Assembly: GCA_040383945.1 (NCBI GenBank)
Contig: JBEICN010000014.1
Coordinates: forward strand, 1 to 23,031
Direction: 5' to 3'
Source: CAIVSN01 sp040383945
Lineage (GTDB): Bacteria > Patescibacteriota > Gracilibacteria > BD1-5 > UBA2023
Length of the DNA stretch: 23,031 bases
The notes under the pieces are model-generated. The model was not told the origin of the DNA, did not search any database, and saw nothing but the letters and a program-made list of their open reading frames with translations. The position numbers were made by a program, and so were the translations under genes. Of this stretch, positions 16,800 to 23,031 are shown piece after piece (position 1 is the stretch's first letter; the number at the start of each line of letters is the position of its first letter).

Positions 16800-18479
16800 C
16801 TACTCATCCTGCCAACTCCACTTATAACTTGGGACCTCATCTGTTGAGGGGAAATATATATCGACCAACCTGTAAGCGATTGAAAGGAAACGTTCTTGTG
16901 TTTCATCTTGGTTTTTGGTCTCTTTTGTAGTTTGATTTTCCGAAAAACCTAGATCGGACTTACCACTGCTTTTGTGAATTCCATTTTTTTCTCGCCATTC
17001 ATACAAGGCTCTTGTTGGATCTCCTCCTTCATAATATACAATATGATTCGGGCGTAAGTCTGGGTGTTTGGAAAAATAATCTTCCCAGTATTGTTCAGAC
17101 GGAATAGGATTTTGTGCAAGTTTATAGGGATTCAATCTGTGATTTTGAAAATACTCAGTGAGAATTGTTAGATATTTGCTTTTTTCATCTTCTGTCCCCC
17201 ATATTTCAAACAATTTTTGTTGCAAATATGTATCGGCCAAACAAGTTATCGAATTCATGTCTCGAATTCCGTACTCTTTGAATACTTCTTTTACTTTTTG
17301 GATTTGCTTGAGAGGATCTTTCTCATGCCCAGTTCCCGCTCATCTCACTAGATCCTGAACAAAACCTGGCTTGTCTCCAAATCTTGCCCTCAATATTTCA
17401 TTTATACCTTCTGCAGGGACCGTCCTTTTAGTATTATCCAGGTAATACTTGGATCAACTTTCTCGATCTACCATGGCATCCTTCGGAATAAATACTATTC
17501 CAGCATTAAGTGGAATCCCTTTGTCAATTTCAGGCCAAACAAATGGATCATTATGCACACTTCCTTCGTTTCCGTGGCTGAGATTTCCAAAAAAATTATA
17601 TTGCGAGGCAATCATCGCTGAAGGAAATACAAAGAATATCTCATTGCCGCTTTCCGAGCCATAAAATCTATCTGCGACTTCCTCGGCAGCAAAATGAATG
17701 GCGCTACAGTCAGCAAAGGCATGAGGATCACCAATTATTGATGACTTAAAATTTACATGTACTCTACCCAGTGCAGCGTTTCGACTTGGACAATGATCGA
17801 ATTTTAAGAATTTAGCAATCGCTTCCTCCTTGGCAACTTCCTGCAAGGCAATGCCAATTGCTGATCGTAATTCCTTCTTGTGTAATACTGTATCCAGTGC
17901 GTCACAGTATTCCCCTATACCTCTCGTGTGATTTGCCAAATCTGCGTGATCGCGCACTCCATGCCGTATTACATGTGTCAGCATTTCGCCAGGGAAACGC
18001 TTGAGTAAATCAATATAATCCCCAATTGCAAGAGATGAAAGGTGTTCCTCTGTAAAATTTTCTAAAATATCTTCTTTCGTATACGGAGATACTGCCCACT
18101 TTTCCCTCTCACCAGCATAAAAATTTGCAACTATTCATTTGATTTCATCCAAGTCTTGTCGATTATCTATGGATTCACGCAGCTCCTCCTCCAAGGTTAC
18201 CATCCTTTCGAGACGCGAATGAAGTTCACTTTTTATTTTTTTGATCGCAAAAAAATCTTTAATTTTCGAAAAAAATGTGGCGTCATTATATCTTTCAAGT
18301 TCCCCATTTAGCGCACGAAGCTGTCGTGCCGCAGTTCACAAATCCTCTCCCAATCTTTCAATTGATTTTTTATCATCAAAATATTTCATTCGCATTTCTC
18401 GAATTTCTTGAGCGAGCTTACTACGCTCATCTGGTGATTCACTTTTTGAAAAAACTTTAATGAATTGCGGCTGTCGCAT
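16800..18479 (-). CDS. Large hypothetical protein (559 residues), first gene of an accessory operon
   Basis: One continuous frame from ATG 18477-18479 to TAG 16800-16802 when TGA at 18336-18338, 18135-18137, 17454-17456 and 17340-17342 is read as glycine. The standard code leaves disjoint pieces of 176 and 152 residues. The first ~110 residues form a charged coiled coil (SKLAQEIREMRMKYF, LEEELRESIDN). A globular middle follows, with MLTHVIRHGVRDHAD (from residue 166), the strand EIFFVFPSAMIASQYNF and NAGIVFIPKDAMVD. The C-terminus is polar. I recall similar uncharacterised proteins from Patescibacteria with the HGVRDHA and VFIPKDA blocks, but no function. There is no signal peptide. It heads five small genes. 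Confidence 0.7.
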
Positions 18480-19018
18480 TTGGATAAATTATAGAATTTC
18501 CTTCTTTTTGCTGGCTCAGCAATTAGAGCATACCAGATATCTTTCTAAAAAGACAAAATATGCATTCTATCTCGTGAAATGTCTCGACACAACAATAGTT
18601 GCTGTTTCACTCATATAACATATGGTAATGAGGATTTTGTCATACGCAAACGATCACTTATTCAGGTTTTTTATGCTCTTTTAAAATCTCTTTATAGCAC
18701 CTTGTAAATGGATCAAATGATAACAAATCATTTGTATTCCTTAAAATAACTAAAGTTATTTTTTCAACAATATGCGCTTCCCATCCGACGCCTTGTCACT
18801 TCCATTAAAGATAAATTTAACGTGCAAAATGTGACCATGCTTTTGCGAAAAGAGACTCTAAACTGACGTTCGTAGCCTCTTTGGAGTAGAGAGACGGGTG
18901 TATGAAAAAAAGTGGAACTTGACAGTGTGCCATCGGTTTTCCTTTACATAAGCCAAAAGTTAGGAAGTAGACAAATAGAGTGCTATACAAATTCGGGAAT
19001 TTTTTAGATCGGAAAATA
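18480..19018. other. Mostly non-coding region with a gene remnant and attC-like sequence
   Basis: This 539-bp stretch between two minus-strand genes holds a C-terminal coding remnant (18658-18804) and, overlapping its start, a sequence around 18785-18835 resembling the central part of the attC site at 21415-21515. ATATAAC at 18613-18619 (GTTATAT on the minus strand) could be an R' box just after the remnant. The rest (18480-18610 and 18840-19018) shows nothing I can name. Confidence 0.4.
18658..18804 (-). pseudogene. C-terminal remnant of an unidentified gene
   Basis: A 48-codon frame without a plausible start codon, following an in-frame TAA (18805-18807) and ending at TAA 18658-18660. The text WEAHIVEKITLVILRNTN and DPFTRCYKEILKEHKK has the look of real protein, with one strand and one amphipathic helix. 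One TGA (18796-18798) lies near its beginning. The family is not recognised. It may be the tail of a decayed cassette gene, given attC-like sequence on both sides. Confidence 0.35.
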
Positions 19019-20257
19019 TTAAGAAAAGTATATTTCCATCTCTTCGAACCCTATGATATTGATTCACTCATGATTTCCACGTCGGTACGGATCGAGAGTT
19101 ATGATGTACCGAGGGTATGCGTCTTGTATCTTAAGAAGTGGAGTAATTTCTCGTTGCCAAGTAGTTTCTTCAGACAAAAGATAGCTGACTTGGATGTATT
19201 TTTTATTCCCCTGACTATCTTCTGCAATAAAATCAATCTCTGTCGCATCGTATTTTCAGACAGAAACCGTATATCCAGCCACTTGAAGATGAGTAAGTAC
19301 GGCATTTTCAAGAGTTTTTGCAATATCTATACCATCGTATCTCCCAAGAATCGAATTTCGCATGCCCGTATCTGAAAAATAGTACTTGTTATTAATTTCA
19401 AGCATTTTCTTTCATCGAATATCGTACCGCCTCAGTTCTTCAATAATACAGGCTTCTTTAAAATAAGAAACATAATTGAGAATCGTAGGAAATGAAAAAG
19501 TAATATGTTGCCCGATAAAGTAATTTGAAATATTTCGGAGGGTCGTGAGCGATCCAACATTATCCGCAAAGAAAGAGAGAATTCTTCTTAAGACTGCCGA
19601 ATCTCGTACTTGATGTCTGGTGATAATATCCTTCAGCAGGACACTATCAGTAATAGCTCCAAGATAAGATTCTTTGTCTCGCATGAGAGAAATCTTCGTA
19701 ATCTCTGGAAGTCCACCGTAAAACAAATATTCACGGACGATATCATCAGTATGTTTTCTCTTTGTAAAGAGGAGAAACTCATTATACGTGAGCGGTGCAA
19801 CATGAACAGGAATATATCTTCCCGAAAGGAATGTGGCAAGTTCTCCAGAGAGGAGATGAGCATTTGATCCAGTAATAACTATTTTGTATCGCTTTTCAGC
19901 AAAAACTGCACGAATAAACTTCTCCCATTCAGCGATATCTTGAATTTCGTCAATAACAATATACGTAGGTTCTCCATGGATACTTGTATACAGATCAAAG
20001 AGTGCTTGGAGATCAGAAACTGTATTTACCTCAGCGAGTACATCAAATTCCTTTGAAAAATAAAACACTTTTCTTGTATCAAGTTTCTGAAGATAATCGA
20101 TAACAAGAAGAGATTTCCCGGTTCGTCGCATCCCAGTAACCACTGTAACTAATCCAATATCTATTCGAGAGGTTAATTGATCCAGATACCTTTTTCGAGG
20201 TATAATACCTAGATTTCTTTCAAGAAATTCCCGGGATTTTTTTATAAGATGTTGCAT
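19019..20257 (-). CDS. AAA_14/DUF4143 family ATPase
   Basis: A 412-residue P-loop protein. It has Walker A TGMRRTGKS (41-49), Walker B YIVIDEIQD (99-107), a sensor segment ITGSNAHLLSGELATFLSGR and the linker EYLFYGGLPEI. The C-terminal DUF4143 part is a restriction-nuclease-like fold ending in ATEIDFIAED and KYIQVSYLL. TGA at 19412-19414, 19256-19258 and 19064-19066 reads as glycine. Without this the whole nuclease-like half would be missed. DUF4143 ATPases are widespread, often in mobile or accessory loci, and their role is unclear. The ATG at 20255-20257 gives the usual start (ERNLGIIPRKRYLDQL). The gene lies just beyond the last attC site of the cassette array and is in the same orientation. 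Confidence 0.9.
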
Positions 20258-20270
20258 GAGATATTTCTAT

Positions 20271-20292
20271 ATGGTAAAATATACATTACCAT
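20271..20292. repeat. Short inverted repeat upstream of the AAA_14 ATPase
   Basis: ATGGTA (20271-20276) and TACCAT (20287-20292) flank a 10-nt AT-only-plus-C core, 14 bp upstream of the ATPase start codon. The site could be an operator in its leader, but nothing in the window identifies a regulator. Confidence 0.35.
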
Positions 20293-20386
20293 TATGTTAA
20301 ATTATTACTTTTTGTAAATGTATAGTTTATTAAAAAGTATTATCTTCCTGCTGTGGATTGCTGTCTTTAGAAATTATTATTATTTC

Positions 20387-20480
20387 ATCTAACACTTGCG
20401 GATATGAGAAGTTGTGACTATGGGGGTAATTTGGGTGGAGAAGTCTGCAAAAATTCGTAACCTCATATCCTTCGTTATAT
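20387..20480 (-). repeat. attC-like site 1
   Basis: On the minus strand R'' is ATATAAC (20474-20480) and R' is GTTAGAT (20387-20393), a full GTTRRRY match. The arms pair perfectly: GGATATGAG (20400-20408) with CTCATATCC (20462-20470). The loop holds AATTTGGGTGGAG (plus strand, 20428-20440), which recurs in site 4. Confidence 0.72.
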
Positions 20481-20482
20481 TC

Positions 20483-20536
20483 CCCGAAGGGCTGAAATAT
20501 AGTGCAACTTCCCGAAGGAAAATTTCAGAGTTCGGG
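20483..20536. repeat. Long interrupted hairpin between cassette gene and attC 1
   Basis: CCCGAA (20483-20488) and CTGAAAT (20492-20498) pair in order with TTCGGG (20531-20536) and ATTTCAG (20522-20528). It starts three bases outside the R'' box, after the stop of the DNPH1-like gene. It has no T-tract, so it is not a standard terminator. Confidence 0.6.
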
Positions 20537-20544
20537 CTGACTCA

Positions 20545-20970
20545 CTACTTCAGCGCTTTAAAGAAACCGTCAATGTGATTAATCGCATCTTTTAATGTTT
20601 CATATCTTGCAATTTTTACGTTTGAATTTCCACTAATCATAGCCGATAATCTTTTATCTTGCTGGTTCCTGTATAAACATAACATCTTTTTGTTCATATC
20701 TTCAGCTTTTCCGATCTCATAACCAACACCGAGCGACGGCGTGGAGACTTCTGCGATGACAACATCTGATTGACGAACCCAATCCATGTCACGATTATAA
20801 ATCCACTCGTCAGACGGTCCATCCTCGCCAAGTTCTGTTACGTTTCCATCGCCGATATGCTCAGTTAAAACTTGGCCGTATCGAGAGAGGTGTTGGATGA
20901 GATGAAGATATAATTCTTTATCATCTCTTCCGCCACGAATTGAACCAGCAAAATATATTTTCATAGTCAT
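20545..20970 (-). CDS. DNPH1-like 2'-deoxynucleoside 5'-monophosphate N-hydrolase
   Basis: A 141-residue protein of the nucleoside 2-deoxyribosyltransferase fold, most like the DNPH1 (Rcl) hydrolases that split deoxynucleotides into base and deoxyribose 5-phosphate. Signatures are YFAGSIRGGRDD (6-17), YGQVLTEH (31-38), the N-R-D-M-D-W segment, SDVVIAEVSTPSLGVGYEIGKA (split here as residues 68-75 and 76-89) with the likely catalytic E85, and LCLYR. It has full family length. All 13 glycines use GGN codons. It is a cassette gene upstream of attC site 1. The ATG at 20970 is used; the one two codons later is equally possible. A nucleotide-sanitising role is inference. Confidence 0.85.
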   Translation of the reverse strand: MTMKIYFAGSIRGGRDDKELYLHLIQHLSRYGQVLTEHIGDGNVTELGEDGPSDEWIYNRDMDWVRQSDVVIAEVSTPSLGVGYEIGKAEDMNKKMLCLYRNQQDKRLSAMISGNSNVKIARYETLKDAINHIDGFFKALK

Positions 20971-21024
20971 AATTATAGTAAAAATTGCAAGGATTTACAT
21001 GTTTTGTGAGACAGTCAGAATTGA

Positions 21025-21133
21025 ATATAGCGTTTGAGGATATTAGAAGTTTACGAAGGATTTGGGTGTGGTGTGGCAGAGGCAAATGTGGGTCGAGCGA
21101 CGGCAAGAGCGGACCAGATATACCGTGTTATGT
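21025..21133 (-). repeat. attC-like site 2
   Basis: On the minus strand R'' is ACATAAC (21127-21133) and R' is GCTATAT (21025-21031), one base off GTTATAT. The arms are imperfect (GGATATTAG against CAGATATACC). The loop contains ATTTGGGTG, as in sites 1 and 4. It is the most degenerate of the five sites, supported by position and spacing. Confidence 0.55.
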
Positions 21134-21147
21134 GATGTTGCGATTTT

Positions 21148-21375
21148 TTATACTTTATAAAGTATAAAACCAATTCTTATTAAAGATGCCATGAAAATTC
21201 CAATTAATAAAACCATAAACCATATATCATAAATCCCATAACAAGGAAATGAGCTCATGGGGCTTTGATTACACGGAAAATATTTATTGATTATTTTACC
21301 GATTGAGAACATGGATCTTATTTCAAAATAAAACATAACCCCTGATAAAATTGCTATTATAATTGGAATTTTCAT
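21148..21375 (-). CDS. Small two-helix membrane protein (cassette gene)
   Basis: A 75-residue hydrophobic protein with helices at about residues 2-22 and 50-72. Between them lies a loop with two Cys (YFPCNQSPMSSFPCYG) that may form a disulfide outside the cytoplasm. The family is not recognised. No TGA codon is used. Its stop lies 14 bp before attC site 2. Small membrane proteins of unknown role are common as integron cassettes. Confidence 0.62.
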   Translation of the reverse strand: MKIPIIIAILSGVMFYFEIRSMFSIGKIINKYFPCNQSPMSSFPCYGIYDIWFMVLLIGIFMASLIRIGFILYKV

Positions 21376-21414
21376 TTTTTTATTGTTACGTATGGGTTAA
21401 AAAATCGCAATTTC

Positions 21415-21515
21415 ATATAATGTTTGCTGATATCTGACGTTTTGCCACTTCCTTTTAAAATTAATTTAGTGTGGCAAAATGTGGCTTTAGCCCTTGCAGA
21501 TATCAGCTGTTAAAG
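21415..21515 (-). repeat. attC-like site 3
   Basis: Outer arms GCTGATATCTG (21426-21436) and CAGATATCAGC (21497-21507) pair perfectly over 11 bp. Inner arms TTTTGCCAC (21440-21448) and GTGGCAAAA (21471-21479) pair over 9 bp. On the minus strand R'' is CTTTAAC and R' is ATTATAT (21415-21421), one base off the consensus at the usual crossover G. Confidence 0.65.
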
Positions 21516-21559
21516 ACCCGTAGGGCGAGCGACCTTAGGAGCGAGAGTTGCTCAAAACT

Positions 21560-21790
21560 TTACGCTGAAATGTATTTGAAACGTGGAATTTCTACTCCAT
21601 CAATTATTACATTTTCAAAAAACATTTTTCTTGGTCTTACCCAAAGAGCATCTTTCCCAAAATCATTGGATTCATACAAAGCACGATACAAGACTAGCTC
21701 TTCAAGGGTTTCACTATGTCTTACAATATCAACCACCTCGTAAAATTTACCTTTATAGTGCTGGTACTTTCCTTTTTGAAAATGTTCCAT
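21560..21790 (-). CDS. DUF1653 protein (cassette gene)
   Basis: A 76-residue protein with the complete DUF1653 pattern: GKYQHYKGKFYEVVDI, then RHSETLEELVLYRALYE, LWVRPRKMFFE and a final IPRFKYI. The family is a small SH3-like beta fold of unknown function, found widely in bacteria and often in cassettes or next to unrelated genes. No TGA codon is used. The stop lies about 45 bp before attC site 3. The ATG at 21788-21790 gives the normal family start. Confidence 0.85.
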   Translation of the reverse strand: MEHFQKGKYQHYKGKFYEVVDIVRHSETLEELVLYRALYESNDFGKDALWVRPRKMFFENVIIDGVEIPRFKYISA

Positions 21791-21828
21791 AATAACTTGA
21801 ATAACAATTAAAAGTTTTGAGCAATTTC

Positions 21829-21906
21829 ATCTAACGTTTCGGCATCATCCGAAGTTGCGTAGCAATTTGGGTGGAGCAAAGCGGAACCGGATATGCCGTG
21901 TTGTGC
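21829..21906 (-). repeat. attC-like site 4
   Basis: The most compact site (78 bp). R' is GTTAGAT (minus strand, 21829-21835) and R'' is GCACAAC (21900-21906). The arms CGGCATCATCCG (21840-21851) and CGGATATGCCG (21888-21898) pair fully except for one extra base in one arm, like the extrahelical bases that set strand polarity in true attC sites. Confidence 0.75.
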
Positions 21907-21935
21907 GATGTTCAAAAAATATTTTTCGTTCCTAT

Positions 21936-22325
21936 TTATTTTGACAGGCTTTCATCTATAAATTTTTTTAACGCTTCAACATTTTTAGTATTTTGGTCGT
22001 AATGAAATGTATCAATGCCGACAGACTGAGCGCTCTTTACTGCTTCTAAATTATGTTCAAAGTACACAGTGTCTTTTGCTTCAAGATTAAAATGCTTGAG
22101 CATAGTTTCAAAATACTTTGGGTCTGTTTTTTCGGGATCATGTTTAAGCGTGAAGACTTCATAGGGCATCTTATTCAAGCCAAAAATCTCCAATTGCTCA
22201 TCATTAGCACCAGTCAAAATGATTTTCCTGTTTGGGTATTGCTCAAGCATTTTATACATTTCATTAAAGACACTCTCGCCCTTTATCACAAAAGCGTTAA
22301 CGGCATCTACTAAAATTGTTTTCAT
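21936..22325 (-). CDS. HAD-like hydrolase (cassette gene)
   Basis: A 129-residue small HAD-superfamily-like protein that I recall as common in Patescibacteria. It shows the N-terminal strand TILVDAVNAFV (motif I, with D7 but Asn where the second Asp would be expected), IILTGAND (motif II, Thr), TLKHDPEKTDPKYF, and YFEHNLEAVKSAQSVGI (motif IV region, with Glu in place of the first Asp). The altered motif I makes phosphatase activity doubtful. No TGA codon is used. Its stop is 29 bp from attC site 4. Confidence 0.75.
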   Translation of the reverse strand: MKTILVDAVNAFVIKGESVFNEMYKMLEQYPNRKIILTGANDEQLEIFGLNKMPYEVFTLKHDPEKTDPKYFETMLKHFNLEAKDTVYFEHNLEAVKSAQSVGIDTFHYDQNTKNVEALKKFIDESLSK

Positions 22326-22375
22326 AAGCGCCTGTCAAAATTATTAAAATAAAAGAAAAATATTTTTTGAATTTC

Positions 22376-22503
22376 ACATAACGTTTCGACATCATCCGAA
22401 GTTTTTGTGTAGCGATAGCGGAACAAAAATTTGGGAGAAGGAATTTTTCTTACCTTGAATTATAAATGTGAAAAATTCCTGAACCGGATATGCCGTGTTA
22501 TCT
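22376..22503 (-). repeat. attC-like site 5
   Basis: On the minus strand R'' is AGATAAC (22497-22503) and R' is GTTATGT (22376-22382). Outer arms CGACATCATCCG (22387-22398) and CGGATATGCCG (22485-22495) match site 4 almost base for base, including the extra base. The loop carries an 11-bp perfect hairpin (22439-22449 with 22470-22480). The TAA of the upstream ORF lies inside R''. Confidence 0.72.
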
Positions 22504-23031
22504 GATATTAGTCGCCGATTTAATAGCACTAACCAATTCATTAAAATTAACTTTATTAAAATCACTAGTGTCAATGTCAAAAATTTCACCTCCGATATTC
22601 AGGGCTTCTATTTTTCCTTGTAATAAAATTGACCGCCATTCATCCAAGCTTCCACTATCAATATGCCCAGGATGACGCTCGTCTGAATTGGAGCGCTTTG
22701 TAAATCTATCAAGAAGAATTTCGCCGTCTGTAATGCACCTAACTTGAAATGGCACAAAATCATATTTTTTCTTCAAATCAAGGAACTTCTTGTCTGCGAA
22801 CTTGCTGGTCATCTTGCCCAGCGTCTCGTCGAACACCCGTGAGGTCTGCACCACGCGGCCGAAGCCCGTCTCCGTCAACCCCTCGTACACGGGGCCGATC
22901 CAGCCGTCAGACGAGAAGTTCCGCGCCACGGTGATCTGCAGACCCTCCACGTAGTCCTGCAGCAGCAGGTCGCCCTCGAACGCAACCATCTGGCGCAGAT
23001 GGGCCAGCATGTCTGCAGCGGAGTAGGACTC
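22498..23031 (-). CDS. Chimeric ORF: ATP-grasp-like piece joined to the C-terminus of a P-loop kinase (5' truncated)
   Basis: An open frame of 177 codons that enters from the right edge. The C-terminal ~100 residues (KKYDFVPFQVRCITDG, RHPGH, ALNIGGEIFDIDTSDF) resemble the end of small P-loop kinases of the Zeta/AAA_33 type, with no P-loop present. The first ~75 residues (LLLQDYVEGLQITVARNF, DGWIGPVYEGL) look instead like part of an ATP-grasp protein. Base composition changes at about 22790-22805: the upstream part is roughly 60% GC or more by eye, the rest near 35%. Either a recombination or an assembly join created this frame. As it stands, neither enzyme is complete here. Confidence 0.5.
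   Translation of the reverse strand, partial: ESYSAADMLAHLRQMVAFEGDLLLQDYVEGLQITVARNFSSDGWIGPVYEGLTETGFGRVVQTSRVFDETLGKMTSKFADKKFLDLKKKYDFVPFQVRCITDGEILLDRFTKRSNSDERHPGHIDSGSLDEWRSILLQGKIEALNIGGEIFDIDTSDFNKVNFNELVSAIKSATNIR

Larger units (their letters stand above)
20387..23031 (-). mobile_element. Integron-like gene cassette array (CALIN-type, no integrase in window)
   Basis: Five minus-strand ORFs lie head to tail, and each is followed at its 3' end by an imperfect palindrome with attC layout (20387-20480, 21025-21133, 21415-21515, 21829-21906, 22376-22503). Read on the minus strand, each site starts with a box ending in AAC and ends with GTTAGAT, GTTATGT or a one-base variant, followed in four of five by GAAAT. 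Genes are short (75-141 codons where complete), functionally unrelated and tightly packed, with the stop of the last one inside its attC. That is the cassette pattern. No tyrosine recombinase of the IntI type and no attI are visible, and the array continues past the right edge. Confidence 0.68.

Noticed and set aside
1..20257. Explaining the split genes as frameshifts or pseudogenes
   Set aside because: The halves stay in the same frame and the break is always TGA at a glycine position, also in essential genes. Recoding is the simpler explanation.
20387..22503. A CRISPR array as explanation for the repeats at 20.4-22.5 kb
   Set aside because: The repeats are long, differ from each other, are palindromic over 80-130 bp and are separated by genes, not by short uniform spacers.

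Overview
The window reads correctly only if UGA codes for glycine (translation table 25), the code of Candidatus Gracilibacteria (BD1-5) and Absconditabacteria (SR1), so the host is most likely one of these Patescibacteria. Two invariant motifs prove it. The GASTIT motif of a class A penicillin-binding protein and the GDQG motif of S-adenosylmethionine synthetase both have TGA in place of an essential glycine, and the reading frame continues on both sides. About 43 in-frame TGA codons can be placed in 15 genes or gene remnants, most at glycine positions. With the standard code these genes break into fragments, and two small genes vanish (a DUF4177 protein with three TGA in a row, and a two-helix membrane protein with six TGA).

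Layout, left to right. 1-770 (minus): N-terminal part of a large helicase that leaves the window. 1083-1860 (plus): a small repeat-containing ORF and a divergent macro-domain protein. 2033-4222 (plus): a PbpC-like penicillin-binding protein. 4352-5950 (plus): a single-ring Clp-type AAA+ ATPase with its own promoter and a strong terminator. 6092-6964 (plus): a GNAT/FemAB-like acyltransferase. 7241-8606 (minus): metK under a SAM-I riboswitch with terminator. 8758-10021 (minus): a membrane thioredoxin and a CcdA/DsbD-type membrane protein, a small thiol-redox operon. 10171-13354 (minus): four unrecognised proteins, one with a recent internal duplication. 13466-14893 (minus): an SDR oxidoreductase followed by a methyltransferase broken by two stops. 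14997-18479 (minus): a run of six accessory genes (559-aa unknown, 68-aa unknown, two-helix membrane protein, DUF4177, DUF6985, and a broken gene). 19019-20257 (minus): an AAA_14/DUF4143 ATPase.

20387-23031 is the most unusual part. Five minus-strand genes (DNPH1-like hydrolase, two-helix membrane protein, DUF1653, HAD-like, and a truncated kinase-like ORF) are each followed at the 3' end by an imperfect palindrome of 78-128 bp. These palindromes have the layout of integron attC sites: R'' ending in AAC, paired arms sometimes with one extrahelical base, a variable loop, and R' close to GTTRRRY. No integrase lies in the window, so this looks like an integron cassette array or CALIN in a UGA=Gly host. 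None of the roughly 40 glycines in the cassette genes uses UGA, which fits import from standard-code hosts.

The last 230 bases are abruptly GC-rich inside an otherwise AT-rich ORF, so that gene may be a recombination or assembly chimera. I see no tRNA, rRNA, CRISPR array or insertion sequence.
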